64,000 nt of DNA, from NCBI GenBank assembly GCA_040776905.1, contig JAXGZQ010000001.1, positions 1,550,001-1,614,000 of the forward strand, given 5' to 3'. The translations under genes and the position numbers were made by a program. How positions within the stretch are numbered: position 1 is the first letter of the stretch; every line of letters starts with the position of its first letter. Below, one piece after another: positions 26,955-36,105 of the stretch. Source of the stretch: SLHU01 sp009929975. GTDB taxonomy: Bacteria; Bacillota; Clostridia; Saccharofermentanales; UBA5734. The notes beneath the pieces were generated by a model. The model saw nothing but the letters and a program-made list of their open reading frames with translations. It made no database searches and was not told the DNA's origin.

Positions 26955-27184
26955 TCGAACAGCTCATCCATGAGCTGGCTGATTCGCTGTCGTGCCGACT
27001 CGGTGCCCTGTTCATCAATCTGCCAGCATCCATTCTGATCGATCAGGAGCCAGTCGCCCGGACGGGCCTCGTCCGGCAGTTGAGACCGGAGCAGCCGCAG
27101 CATGGCGTGGTCGGGAAGCTCGATCAGAGCGAAATTACCGTCAAAGCGATCGATACAGCCCCGGATATAGCCTGAATGGTTCAT
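26951..27184 (-). CDS. DUF3006 domain protein
   Basis: This 77-residue protein starts at ATG 27184 behind AGGAG. The pattern of an N-terminal RGCIDRFDGNFALIEL strand followed by LPDEARPGDWLLID matches the small DUF3006 family. Its members are regularly encoded just upstream of ComEC-like MBL hydrolases, as here with an ATGA overlap. The function is unknown; it may modulate or fold with the hydrolase. A minus-strand TATAAT (27217-27222) lies about 30 bases upstream. Confidence 0.75.
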   Translation of the reverse strand: MNHSGYIRGCIDRFDGNFALIELPDHAMLRLLRSQLPDEARPGDWLLIDQNGCWQIDEQGTESARQRISQLMDELFE

Positions 27185-27216
27185 GTGTTTTCTCCTGCCT
27201 GTCATCGTCTGCGCTT

Positions 27217-27222
27217 ATTATA
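27217..27222 (-). promoter_or_regulatory. -10 box of the DUF3006/MBL operon
   Basis: A perfect TATAAT on the minus strand lies 33 bases before the start at 27184. The -35 region is weak. Confidence 0.4.
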
Positions 27223-27324
27223 CCTGAACCGGACATCTGTGCCGACCAGATCGCCTGTGTCATGAACGGTTATTATGATAGAATAATGACCATCAGATCG
27301 GCTTTGCCGGAGGGGGGTTGGCCT

Positions 27325-27939
27325 GTGCTCGTTATTGATGGCGCTGACATGAATCAGAAAATTGATCTGTTCGATGTCTCTTCCGGCAGTCTGCTGGCCA
27401 ATCCCAGTGCCATGAGACTGATTTTTTCCCTTGATGGTCTGGATATTGTGGTCGCCCTGAGTGCCGTAGAACCCGTCCGCTCTGACTCTGAACCGGTCCA
27501 GTCGGACCGGGCCGATCGGAAGCGGACACTTGAAGTCTATCTGATCGGGGATTCGGACGATTTTCTGGCCAGTGAAGTACGCTGTGCCCTGGTCTGTGAT
27601 TATCGCTTTGATTCACGGGACTGTTTGAAGGAAAGCCGTCATCTGCTGGCACAGGCGGAATTCTGGAACCGGTCGACGCTGAACCGGCCGGGTCGGGTTT
27701 TACAGACGATCCGCCATATCATGAAGGCGATTCTGATGCTTTCCGAACTGAGTCTGGATCAGCAGCTGGCCAGCCATTACGAAATCGAAGTGCAGGATGA
27801 CCAGGGGTACTGGCAGGAAGAATTTGAGATCTGGGATCTGCTGGCCTGGGCTGAAAACGAGGACGCCGCCTTCGAGGCTGTCTTCGAAGATGACGACGCA
27901 GAGGCATTGGCTGTCGATGATGAGGAGGGTTTGGACTGA
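27325..27939 (+). CDS. Hypothetical protein with acidic C-terminus
   Basis: The 204-residue protein is of no family I recognise. The GTG at 27325 is the best start because AGGGGGG lies just upstream; a frame reaching further back is antisense to the DUF3006 gene. The middle is mixed alpha/beta (LIFSLDGLDIVVALSAV, RKRTLEVYLIG). A possible helical region follows (VLQTIRHIMKAILMLSEL). The last 45 residues are very acidic (EFEIWDLLAWAENEDAAFEA and an Asp/Glu tail). No signal peptide or membrane segment is present. It sits between the DUF3006 gene (divergent) and a small membrane protein. Confidence 0.65.
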   Translation: MLVIDGADMNQKIDLFDVSSGSLLANPSAMRLIFSLDGLDIVVALSAVEPVRSDSEPVQSDRADRKRTLEVYLIGDSDDFLASEVRCALVCDYRFDSRDCLKESRHLLAQAEFWNRSTLNRPGRVLQTIRHIMKAILMLSELSLDQQLASHYEIEVQDDQGYWQEEFEIWDLLAWAENEDAAFEAVFEDDDAEALAVDDEEGLD

Positions 27940-28048
27940 TGGCCGTGCCTGCCTTGCATTTTGATTCAGACGGGAAGACAATATAGACAGGAACAAGCCG
28001 CGCCTGTGTATCAAATCAACTTCAATCAATCAAGCGGAGGGTCGTATT

Positions 28049-28381
28049 ATGGATACACAATCAGGTTCGTCAAATCAGCGGCCGCTGATGAAACTTGTTT
28101 TTTGGCTTGGACTTGCCAGTGTGATCATTGTTTTACTGGGTGTCATCGCCGGATGGTTGATTCCAGCGATTGGAATGGCTGATTTCTTGCCACTGGCGAT
28201 GTTGTCCGGGCTGGCCAGCGTCGTGATCTGGCTATCCATGCGAAGTCGCAGCCGGACCGCGAGCCCTCAGGATCAACGGATGGGGAGGGCAGGTTTTATC
28301 CTTGGCTGTTGCGGCCTGGGAATCGCGATTCTCATACGTCTGCTGGTCTTTGTCTTTTTCCTGCCCTGGCTGAACCGATAA
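28049..28381 (+). CDS. Small membrane protein, about three transmembrane segments
   Basis: This 110-residue protein has hydrophobic stretches at about residues 17-39, 43-60 and 83-105, with a basic loop RSRSRTASPQDQRMGRAG between the last two. The C-terminal half (GRAGFILGCCGLGIAIL) resembles the DUF4190-type membrane proteins, but the match is not strong. GCGGAGGG lies before the ATG. Function is unknown. An overlapping frame from 27961 has no ribosome site. Confidence 0.65.
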   Translation: MDTQSGSSNQRPLMKLVFWLGLASVIIVLLGVIAGWLIPAIGMADFLPLAMLSGLASVVIWLSMRSRSRTASPQDQRMGRAGFILGCCGLGIAILIRLLVFVFFLPWLNR

Positions 28382-28463
28382 TTGAAATGATGACGCTCTC
28401 CAGTCGTCTTTCGTGATCGCGGAGCCGCTGGAGAACCGATGAGAAAACCAACAGGAGCTATTT

Positions 28464-29342
28464 ATGCGATTGACATTTCTCGGCACGGGTGCCGGTGAGG
28501 GATACCCCGGACGCTGGTGCGACTGCCATCACTGCCGCTATGCCCGCCAGCACGGCGGCAAGAACATCCGAATGAACAGCTGTGCCATGATCGACGACGA
28601 TCTGCTGCTTGACCTGAACGGTGAGTGTTTCGCCACCGCCGCTTGGAAGTCGATTGATCTTCTGCAGGCGCGCTATCTGCTGGTCACGCATGCGCATGAA
28701 GACCATTTCGTTCCGCAGCATCTGATCTGGCGCCGAATGCCGGAAGGCGCGGATCGTCTTACACCAGATGCCATGCGGCCGATCGCCGCCCCGCGCTTTA
28801 CCCCGCTGCCGCATCTGACGGTGATCGGCAATCACTATGTTGAGGCCGCTCTGCGGGCCAGGATCCCGGCTGATCAGGAAGCGGACGGCTATGCAATGTC
28901 CTTCCAGACAGCGCAGGCCGGTGTCCCGCTGGAATATCCCGGTCTTCGGATCATGCCGGTTCAGTCACGCCACGGGTCCAGTGACGATTTTGCTTTGAAC
29001 TATATCATCGAGCGCGGGGGAAAAACCATTCTGTATGCCCTGGATACCGGCGGCTATACGGATGCCATGATCGATATCCTGCGCCGGTTCCGTTATGATC
29101 TGATCGTGATGGAAGGGACGCGTGGTGATGTTGACGCGGATCCGGGCGGTCATATGAACATGAAGAAAAATCTGGCGATGGCCAAGTTTTTCCGCAGCGA
29201 GCATTTGCTTGTGCCGGGGGGGCGTTTCATTCTCTCCCATCTGTCGCCGCACTGGACCCCGCCACATGACAAATATGAGCCCATGATGCGTGAACATCAG
29301 ATCGATGTCGCGTATGACGGTCTGCAGATCACCGTTAACTGA
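28464..29342 (+). CDS. MBL-fold metal-dependent hydrolase, PhnP-like
   Basis: The 292-residue cytoplasmic protein starts LTFLGTGAGEGYPGRWCDCHHC, the characteristic N-terminus of PhnP and related phosphodiesterases, with three cysteines that may bind a structural zinc. The catalytic motif is THAHEDH (HxHxDH class). Further ligands lie in SRHGSSDD and ALDTGGY, and the C-terminal ILSHLSPHW supplies the last histidine. It probably cleaves a cyclic phosphate or related ester. The next gene, a sulfatase, starts 35 bases later, and an SDR follows. The three form a likely operon, which argues for a role in metabolising a modified sugar. Confidence 0.85.
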   Translation: MRLTFLGTGAGEGYPGRWCDCHHCRYARQHGGKNIRMNSCAMIDDDLLLDLNGECFATAAWKSIDLLQARYLLVTHAHEDHFVPQHLIWRRMPEGADRLTPDAMRPIAAPRFTPLPHLTVIGNHYVEAALRARIPADQEADGYAMSFQTAQAGVPLEYPGLRIMPVQSRHGSSDDFALNYIIERGGKTILYALDTGGYTDAMIDILRRFRYDLIVMEGTRGDVDADPGGHMNMKKNLAMAKFFRSEHLLVPGGRFILSHLSPHWTPPHDKYEPMMREHQIDVAYDGLQITVN

Positions 29343-29377
29343 TGGTATAAACCGCCAATAACGCAGGAGGAGTTCAG

Positions 29378-30730
29378 ATGAGCCGAACAGACAGAAAACC
29401 CAATGTGATCGTGTTTTTCACAGATCAACAGCGCTGGGATACGACCGGTGTCCATGGCAATCCGCTCGGACTGACGCCGAATTTTGATCGCCTGGCGACA
29501 CAGGGGACCCATCTTTTCCATTCGTTTACCTGCCAGCCGGTCTGCGGTCCGGCCCGGGCCTGTCTGCAGACCGGATTGTATCCGACTCAGATCGGCTGCT
29601 GGCGGAATGACCGTCCGCTGCCGCGTGATCAGCGGACATTGGCGCATCATTTCCGCGATGGCGGTTACAGGACAGGGTATATCGGCAAGTGGCATCTGGC
29701 TGACCGTGATCCGGTTCCGGCTGACCAGCGCGGTGGCTATGAGGACTGGCTGGGAGCCAATCTGCTGGAGATGACATCCGATGCCTATGACACCGTCGTC
29801 TATGATCAGGATGAAAACGAAGTCAAACTGCCGGGTTATCGCGCTGACGCCCTGACTGACGCGGCGATCCGCTATATCGATCAGCATCAGGCTGATCCGT
29901 TTTTTATGTTTCTGTCATTTCTTGAACCGCATCATCAAAACCATATTGATGACTATCCTGCCCCGGACGGCTATCGTGACCGCTACACCGGCCGCTGGAC
30001 CCCTCCGGATCTCGCGGCGCTGGGCGGATCGTCGCCACAGCATCTCGGCGGTTATTATGGCATGGTCAAGCGGCTGGATGAATGCCTTGGGCGGCTGCAG
30101 GACAGTTTGAAGAGCCTGGGCCTCAACGACAACACCATCATTCTCTATACCGCAGATCATGCCTGCCATTTCAAGACCCGCAATTCGGAGTATAAGCGGT
30201 CCGCTCACGAAAGCTCGATCAGGGTGCCGACGGCGCTCTGCGGTCCCGGCTTTACTGGCGGCGGACAGATCCGCCAGCTTGTCTCGCTCATTGATCTTCC
30301 GCCGACCCTGCTTGACGCGGCGGGTCTTCCCATTCCCGAGTCCATGCAGGGACATTCCATTCTTCCTCTGCTTCATGGACAGACATCGGACTGGCAGGAT
30401 GATGTGTTTGTTCAGATCAGTGAGTCGCAGGTCGGACGTGCCGTCCGGACATCCCGCTGGAAGTACGCGGTGACCGCGCCGGATCGTGACGGCTGGAATG
30501 ACGCAGATGCCGCCTGCTATACAGAGGATCTGCTCTATGATCTGATTGCAGATCCTTATGAACTGAACAATCTGATCGAACGTGAATCACATCGCGAAGT
30601 AGCGGAACGGATGCGTGAGCGCTTGCTGCGGCGGATGCGCCAGGCAGGTGAGATGGAACCTGAAATCAAAAAATCGGTTCGCGGCGGCCAGGCCGCCAAC
30701 CGGCTGACCCGGCAGGACATCAACAACTGA
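29378..30730 (+). CDS. Sulfatase (formylglycine type, cytoplasmic)
   Basis: This 450-residue alkaline-phosphatase-superfamily sulfatase has the activation motif CGPAR at residues 56-60 (CxPxR), where the cysteine is converted to formylglycine. Metal ligands are in VIVFFTDQQRWD and YTADHACHFK, and YIGKWHL supplies the active-site lysine and histidine. It resembles N-sulfoglucosamine or choline-type sulfatases more than secreted arylsulfatases. There is no signal peptide, so substrates must be imported. Activation requires an anaerobic sulfatase-maturing enzyme not found in this window. AGGAGGAG precedes the ATG. Confidence 0.9.
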   Translation: MSRTDRKPNVIVFFTDQQRWDTTGVHGNPLGLTPNFDRLATQGTHLFHSFTCQPVCGPARACLQTGLYPTQIGCWRNDRPLPRDQRTLAHHFRDGGYRTGYIGKWHLADRDPVPADQRGGYEDWLGANLLEMTSDAYDTVVYDQDENEVKLPGYRADALTDAAIRYIDQHQADPFFMFLSFLEPHHQNHIDDYPAPDGYRDRYTGRWTPPDLAALGGSSPQHLGGYYGMVKRLDECLGRLQDSLKSLGLNDNTIILYTADHACHFKTRNSEYKRSAHESSIRVPTALCGPGFTGGGQIRQLVSLIDLPPTLLDAAGLPIPESMQGHSILPLLHGQTSDWQDDVFVQISESQVGRAVRTSRWKYAVTAPDRDGWNDADAACYTEDLLYDLIADPYELNNLIERESHREVAERMRERLLRRMRQAGEMEPEIKKSVRGGQAANRLTRQDINN

Positions 30731-30774
30731 AGCCGGGTGCTGCCTGCGTCCGGGAGTCAACTGAAGGAGATACG

Positions 30775-31482
30775 ATGAAAAACATGAAACCGAAAACGGT
30801 TCTGGTTACCGGAGCCGCACGTGGACTGGGCCTGGAACTGGTCCGCCATCATTTGCAGCGGGGTGACCATGTCGCGGCCTGGGTGCGTTCGTCCGGTCCG
30901 GCACTTGAAGCACTCCGTTCAGCATCGCCTCAGCTTCTTGTCATGCAGGCTGATATCAGCCGGACCGTGCAGGTTCGACAGGCCGCTGACACATTGAAGC
31001 AGCACTGGCAGCAGTTGGACATCCTCTACAACAACGCGGGAATCTATCGTGCGGCGGATCTGGCGGATCTGGCTGAAACAGATCTTGACCAGCTGAGCTC
31101 CATGTATGAGATCAACGCGGTCGGAGCCTTGCGTGTGGCCCAGCAGATGCTGCCCCTGCTGCATGACGATTCAGTCATTCTGAATGTTTCATCCGAAGCC
31201 GGCAGCCTGGGACAGTGCTGGCGCAAATCCGAATACGCCTACGCGATGTCAAAAGCGGCTTTGAATATGGGCTCGCTGATTCTCAGCCGCGCAGTCAAGG
31301 AGCAGGGGATTCGTGTATTCGTGGTCCATCCCGGCTACCTGAAAACGGAGATGGGCGGACCGGGAGCGACCGATGACACGGCTGAACGGGCGGCCTGCCT
31401 CGCGCAGATCACACTGAATCCGCAGAAGATTCCCGCTGATCGGATTTATATCGATCATCTGGGGCAGCCGCTGCCCTGGTAA
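30775..31482 (+). CDS. Short-chain dehydrogenase/reductase, C-factor-like
   Basis: The 235-residue SDR has the cofactor motif TGAARGLGLE, NNAG in LYNNAGIY, the active-site serine in NVSSEAGSLG, and YAMSK. The end HPGYLKTEMGG is shared with C-signal (CsgA)-type SDRs. It is similar in layout to the SDR genes at 3646 and 45462. It follows the sulfatase gene by 44 bases and probably belongs to the MBL-hydrolase/sulfatase operon. It converges with the transglutaminase-like gene; no clear terminator lies in the 41 bases between. Confidence 0.87.
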   Translation: MKNMKPKTVLVTGAARGLGLELVRHHLQRGDHVAAWVRSSGPALEALRSASPQLLVMQADISRTVQVRQAADTLKQHWQQLDILYNNAGIYRAADLADLAETDLDQLSSMYEINAVGALRVAQQMLPLLHDDSVILNVSSEAGSLGQCWRKSEYAYAMSKAALNMGSLILSRAVKEQGIRVFVVHPGYLKTEMGGPGATDDTAERAACLAQITLNPQKIPADRIYIDHLGQPLPW

Positions 31483-31523
31483 ACGGGTCTGCCAGGAACT
31501 GGAGCTAATAAAGAACGGGTGGA

Positions 31524-32468
31524 TCAGCTGTCCGGTGTAGCCGGATAAAGACTGTGATCAAAGGTGTAGTAGTCGAATCCGTGGCGATCCGTATAATAGG
31601 CCGCGAGATCCGCGTCGGTCCGCATGAATCCGTCAAATGGAAACTCGATATTGCGTGGTGTGGCGTCGAAATGGTACCAGCCTTCTCCCAGATTGATCAA
31701 ATTCCAGTAGTGATCGGTACTGACGACCCCTTCCAGGCGCTGAATCGGCAGATTTTCGATACCCGCTTCAGTCAGGAGCAGGCGGGATGTGGCGTAATAG
31801 GTAAAGCAATCGCCATAACCGCGGACCAGTCCGTCATAGGCGGCATTGTCTTCGGATGATTTATCCGAATGTCCGATGTATTTAATTGAGTCATGGACAT
31901 AACGATAGATGGCATAGGCCCGGTCGCGAGGCGTCATCGCATCGTCAAGAATTTCATCCAGGACCTGGCGGGCTTCAGCCCGGACCAGCTCAGGATCGAC
32001 CAGAAAGGTCAGAACGGTCACCACTGCCTCGATTTCCGTGGTATTTCCGGCCTGATCAATGGCCCGGTAGATCACAGGATAGGAACCGGGTTCGTTTATA
32101 TTGACTTGCTGCGGATCCACCGTCAGCTCAACCGCTGCATCACGATTATCTGTCGCTGTCACATGACCCAGATAGGAAATCGGCTTGCCAACTTCTGTGA
32201 GAAGATCCCGGATGCCGTGAATTTCCGGAGGGATAAGGTCAGGGGCCTGCGTTGTCGTTTCTGCCGTTTTCGTTGGATCGGGCTCTGTCGCGGTTGCTTC
32301 ACCCGGTTCTGACTGGCTTGCGGCTGGCGAAGTGGTCGTCACCGTCAAAGGTTGAGTCGATTCCGTCAATTGGGTCAGGCCGCTCGTAATATAAATGATG
32401 AACAGGATGATCAATCCAATCATCAAGAGAGACAGGATCAGCAGCACGATTTGTTTCGTGAGGGCCAT
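31524..32468 (-). CDS. Membrane-anchored transglutaminase-like protein with Ig-like domain
   Basis: The 314-residue protein has a single N-terminal membrane segment (about 7-29) and a Ser/Thr/Glu/Pro-rich linker (about 35-80). A DUF5011-type bacterial Ig-like domain follows (PPEIHGIRDLLTEVG to ATDNRDAAVEL to GNTTEIEAVVTV), then a transglutaminase-like cysteine peptidase domain. The catalytic Cys is in GYGDCFTYYATSRLLL, His in DHYWNLINL and Asp in WYHFDATPR. It would act outside the membrane on wall or surface polypeptides. The ATG at 32468 sits behind GGAGGAAC; an ATG 21 bases upstream would absorb that site. It is divergent from the GH9 operon. Confidence 0.87.
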   Translation of the reverse strand: MALTKQIVLLILSLLMIGLIILFIIYITSGLTQLTESTQPLTVTTTSPAASQSEPGEATATEPDPTKTAETTTQAPDLIPPEIHGIRDLLTEVGKPISYLGHVTATDNRDAAVELTVDPQQVNINEPGSYPVIYRAIDQAGNTTEIEAVVTVLTFLVDPELVRAEARQVLDEILDDAMTPRDRAYAIYRYVHDSIKYIGHSDKSSEDNAAYDGLVRGYGDCFTYYATSRLLLTEAGIENLPIQRLEGVVSTDHYWNLINLGEGWYHFDATPRNIEFPFDGFMRTDADLAAYYTDRHGFDYYTFDHSLYPATPDS

Positions 32469-32489
32469 ATGGGTCAGTTCCTCCGCCAA

Positions 32490-32703
32490 GGTGTCAGCAT
32501 GCGGTCAGTCTTTTTGTGAGAAATATCATATCACAGTGTTCAGACTTCTGTCTGCCTGGGGACGAAACCGGATGCTCCGGTCAATATTTGTCATTTAACT
32601 TTGAATCCGCTATGCTATACCTGATTTGATTTTTTCAGACTGCCGCCGCGGTTTGAACCGATCTTCATTAACAATCGCAACGCTTGAATGACTGAGGTCC
32701 GAG
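32490..32703. promoter_or_regulatory. Divergent spacer between the transglutaminase-like gene and the GH9 operon
   Basis: This AT-rich region holds a minus-strand extended -10 TGATATGAT (about 32525-32533). A weak plus-strand TATACC box lies before the GH9 gene. I see no gene here. Confidence 0.35.
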
Positions 32704-34560
32704 ATGAAATGTAGACTGCCATGGGTGATCATGCTGCTGATCGTCATGCTGCTGGCCGGATGCCGGCAGCCGGTCAGTTCAATGACAGAAAGAACAGAGC
32801 CGCAGGCGACCGTTCCGGTTGTAACGGATCCATCTGAAACAACTGAAACCACACCGGCCGGCGAATCAACACCTGAGCCGCAAGCGGCCTTCCCGAACAC
32901 GCCGATCTGGCATCTGTCCCATGAACTGACCGGTACCATTCATCTGGACCAGATCGGATATCGTCCAGCTGACCGGAAGATCGCTGTTATTGAGAACTAC
33001 AGCGGTCCGTTTCGCGTGATTCACGCGGACAATGATGAACTAGTTCTGGAGGGTGACACGTCAACATGCTCGCCGGTCGATCCATCCACTAGACAGACGC
33101 TGTCAACCGCTGACTTTTCCGGGCTTGACACGACTGGCCGCTATTACCTGCTATTGCCGGAAGTCGGACGTTCCTGGCCGTTTGAGATCGCGGACAACGT
33201 GTACAGGGAAGTGGCAGACAGCCTGTTCAGATTTCTCTATCTGCAGCGCTGTGGAATCGAGTTGGATGAAACGATCGCCGGTGTCCATGCTCATCCGGCC
33301 TGTCATCTGGATGCTCCGGTTCTGTATGAAAATCAGGAGATCGCCGTCAATCTTTCCGGAGGATGGCATGATGCCGGCGACTATGGACGATATAGCGTTC
33401 CAACCGCGAAGACCATTGCGGATCTGCTGCTGACACACCAGTTTTTTCCGGAAGCCTATGCCGATCAAAGTGGTATTCCCGAGAGTGGCGACAGCCTGCC
33501 GGATCTGCTGAATGAAGCGAAAATCGGACTTTCATTTCTCATGCAGATGCAGGCGGAAGACGGCGGTATCCACCATAAAGTGAGTGCGACTGCCTTTCCC
33601 GGAAACCTGCTGCCGCACAGCGACCACATGCAGCAGTACATCCTGCCCGTATCGTCACCCGCGACCGCGTCTGGCGCTGCGGTTCTGGCGATGGCCGGAC
33701 GTCTTTATGCCGACACGGATCCGATTTTCGCGTCATCAGCCACGGCGGCGGCTCGTCTGGCCTGGCGCTGGCTTGAAACACATCCGCAAGCCGTCCCCTT
33801 TCGCAATCCATCCGGTGTGGTCACCGGTGAATACGGTGATCTGGCGGATCAGGATGAACGAGCCTGGGCGGCAGCGGAGCTTTTCACCCTGACCGGTGAA
33901 CCCAGCTTCCGGGAAGCCTTTGACCGCTGGTCGGCTGATATTGGGGCCGATCGCTTCGGATTCGGCTGGCAGTCAGTCGGCGGCTACGCGGCCATTTCCA
34001 GACTGATGAACGGATCGGACGACGCAGCCGCGAATCCTGATCTGCGTTCAGCGTTTATGGATCAAGCCGATCGTCTGGCTGAGTTCAGCCGGCAGGATGG
34101 CCATCAGGCGATCCTGTCAGTTGATGATTATGGCTGGGGCAGTAATATGACACTGCTGAATCGGGCTATGCACCTGATTCTGGCCGGCCGCTTGAGCGGT
34201 CAGGGCGAATGGGATGAGATCGCGCTGGATCAGCTGCATTATCTGTTTGGGCGTAATGGACTGGGGCAGGTTTATCTGACCGGATTCGGCAGTCAGCCTG
34301 TGCGTTATCCTCATCATCGCCCGTCACTGGCCCTTTTGCAGCATGCTCCGGTTCCCGGCATGGTCGCCGGCGGCCCGAATATCCATCGTGAAGATCCTGC
34401 CGCGGAAATTCTGATCAAAGAAGGCAGCCCACCAGCTCTGGCCTATATCGATCAGTCCAGCACCTACTCAACCAATGAGGTCACCATTTACTGGAATTCC
34501 CCCGCGATTTTTGTGATCGCGGCTTTTACTGACGAAGTGAGATTGGAGACAAATCAATGA
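32704..34560 (+). CDS. Glycoside hydrolase family 9 lipoprotein (endoglucanase-like)
   Basis: This is a 618-residue secreted lipoprotein. The signal peptide ends in LLAGC and is followed by a long Thr/Glu/Pro-rich tether. A CelD-type N-terminal Ig-like domain (IHLDQIGYRPADRKIAVIE) comes next, then the alpha/alpha-toroid catalytic domain. GGWHDAGDYGRY (about 219-230) holds the catalytic aspartates, YLTGFGSQPVRYPHHRPS the His motif, and TNEVTIYWN (about 589-597) the acid glutamate. GH9 enzymes hydrolyse beta-1,4-glucans; some act on chitobiose or glucosamine units. Unlike secreted cellulases it has no binding module and stays on the membrane. The 3' end overlaps the next gene (ATGA), placing it in an operon with an ABC exporter. 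Confidence 0.93.
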   Translation: MKCRLPWVIMLLIVMLLAGCRQPVSSMTERTEPQATVPVVTDPSETTETTPAGESTPEPQAAFPNTPIWHLSHELTGTIHLDQIGYRPADRKIAVIENYSGPFRVIHADNDELVLEGDTSTCSPVDPSTRQTLSTADFSGLDTTGRYYLLLPEVGRSWPFEIADNVYREVADSLFRFLYLQRCGIELDETIAGVHAHPACHLDAPVLYENQEIAVNLSGGWHDAGDYGRYSVPTAKTIADLLLTHQFFPEAYADQSGIPESGDSLPDLLNEAKIGLSFLMQMQAEDGGIHHKVSATAFPGNLLPHSDHMQQYILPVSSPATASGAAVLAMAGRLYADTDPIFASSATAAARLAWRWLETHPQAVPFRNPSGVVTGEYGDLADQDERAWAAAELFTLTGEPSFREAFDRWSADIGADRFGFGWQSVGGYAAISRLMNGSDDAAANPDLRSAFMDQADRLAEFSRQDGHQAILSVDDYGWGSNMTLLNRAMHLILAGRLSGQGEWDEIALDQLHYLFGRNGLGQVYLTGFGSQPVRYPHHRPSLALLQHAPVPGMVAGGPNIHREDPAAEILIKEGSPPALAYIDQSSTYSTNEVTIYWNSPAIFVIAAFTDEVRLETNQ

Positions 34561-35156
34561 AGACATGGCTGAAAAAAGTGAATCGCGGACTGATTCTGAC
34601 CCTGGTGGCGATTTTGGCTGTCACTGTCTATCTGACCGCGTTGAGTATCGCGCAGAACCGACAAAAAACCAGGATCGAAGCGATCTGCCGTGATTATATC
34701 GCGCTGGAAGCCGCCTGGCAGAAACTGCCGGCGGATATCGATCTGGCGGACCTGCCTCTGAGCGATGAGGAACAGGCCGCACACTTCAGCCAGCTGAGAA
34801 CGGAACTGGCGCCCTACTACATTCAGGATGAACAGATTCTTGATCTCGCCGTTCAGAGGATCAGCGACGCGCTGCGCCTGCAAATGAACGGAGGAACGGT
34901 TCTTACCTCCTATGAGAAGACGGTGACAGCATTCAGCGGATTTCAGTTCGATGGCCAGCGCGTCACCGTGGAGATCACCACGCAGACCGCGGTCGAGCAG
35001 GTTGATCCGGGCCGGCCGGACGCGATGCCGCAGCGGTTTGCCGGGTCCATCACCGACTCGATCACCCTGCAGCGCGAAGGCGATACCTGGCGGCTGCTGA
35101 ACGCGTCGCTCAATTTGCCCTGGCAGTCGTCGTACCGCGAAAAATTCGGCGGATAA
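34557..35156 (+). CDS. Hypothetical membrane-anchored protein
   Basis: The 199-residue protein has one N-terminal membrane segment (GLILTLVAILAVTVYLTALS) and an extracytoplasmic domain of about 170 residues rich in Glu/Gln/Asp. No family is recognised. The C-terminal part (ITDSITLQREGDTWRLLNASLN) resembles the beta-sheet of NTF2-like or DUF4829-type domains, but only loosely. It is translationally coupled to the GH9 gene by an ATGA overlap and followed 19 bases later by the ABC ATPase. It may be an accessory subunit of that system. Confidence 0.7.
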   Translation: MKTWLKKVNRGLILTLVAILAVTVYLTALSIAQNRQKTRIEAICRDYIALEAAWQKLPADIDLADLPLSDEEQAAHFSQLRTELAPYYIQDEQILDLAVQRISDALRLQMNGGTVLTSYEKTVTAFSGFQFDGQRVTVEITTQTAVEQVDPGRPDAMPQRFAGSITDSITLQREGDTWRLLNASLNLPWQSSYREKFGG

Positions 35157-35175
35157 ACAAAGATTGGATGGTAAT

Positions 35176-36105
35176 ATGATGGACACCATTTTGCAGATCA
35201 GACAGTTGGAGAAGTCATTCGGACGGCGCAAAATTATTGATAAGATCAGTTTTGACGTCCAGGCCGGCGAGGTGTTCGGTTTTCTCGGGCCTAACGGCGC
35301 AGGCAAAACAACCACGTTGAAAATGGTGATGGGTTTTCTTCAGCCGGACGGCGGCGACATTGTGATCAACGGGTTTGACCTGAAGCATCATTATGAAACC
35401 GCCATGGGATCGCTCGGCGGTATTGTGGAAAATCCTGAGCTTTATCAGGATCTATCGGGACGGGTCAATCTGAAAATGTACGCCCGGCTGCATGACGATG
35501 TGACCAATGACCGGATCATGGAAGTCGCGGCCATGGTCGGGATGCAGGGCCGCCTTGATGAGAAAGTAAAAAAGTATTCTCTGGGCATGAAGCAGCGGAT
35601 CGGGCTGGCGCAGGCCCTGCTGCATCGTCCCAAACTGCTGATTCTTGATGAGCCGACCAACGGGCTCGATCCTGCCGGTATCAGGGAACTGCGTGACATT
35701 CTTAAACGCCTGGCACATGAAGAGCATGTCGCTGTGGTGGTCTCCAGCCATCTGCTCAGCGAGATGCAGCTGATGTGCGACCGGGTCGCGATCATTCACC
35801 TCGGCCGACTGCTCGGGGTGCGTACCATCCGTGAATTGACGGATCTTTCCCGGCAGACGACGGTTTATCGGATTTTGACCCCCGAGGCACAGGCTGCGGC
35901 TGAAATCCTGCGGCCGGCTTATGGCGAAGGGATCGGCGAGCTGTCCGAACAGGGGCTGGACCTGGAGGTCGCGACGGACCGTGTTCCCGCGGTCATCCGG
36001 CTGTTGGCGATGAAGGGGGTTGACTTGTACGGGGTGACCCGTCTGGAAAGCTCCCTGGAAGACGCGTTCCTGCAGGTGACGGGTGGAGGGTTGAACATTG
36101 AATAA
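35176..36105 (+). CDS. ABC transporter ATP-binding protein (ABC-2 exporter type)
   Basis: The 309-residue ATPase has Walker A GPNGAGKTT, the Q-loop in GIVENPELYQ, signature YSLGMKQRIGLAQALL, Walker B LLILDEPTNGLDP and switch His in VVSSHLLSEM. The VEN-type Q-loop and the roughly 80-residue C-terminal extension (VYRILTPEAQAAAE and after) place it with BcrA/CcmA-like and antibiotic-peptide exporters. Two adjacent ATG codons (35176, 35179) are possible starts. The downstream permease starts 8 bases before its stop. Confidence 0.9.
   Translation: MMDTILQIRQLEKSFGRRKIIDKISFDVQAGEVFGFLGPNGAGKTTTLKMVMGFLQPDGGDIVINGFDLKHHYETAMGSLGGIVENPELYQDLSGRVNLKMYARLHDDVTNDRIMEVAAMVGMQGRLDEKVKKYSLGMKQRIGLAQALLHRPKLLILDEPTNGLDPAGIRELRDILKRLAHEEHVAVVVSSHLLSEMQLMCDRVAIIHLGRLLGVRTIRELTDLSRQTTVYRILTPEAQAAAEILRPAYGEGIGELSEQGLDLEVATDRVPAVIRLLAMKGVDLYGVTRLESSLEDAFLQVTGGGLNIE

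Noticed and set aside
34554..35315. A 253-codon minus-strand frame over the hypothetical gene and the ABC ATPase start
   Set aside because: It runs against the translationally coupled GH9 operon and shows no family match.
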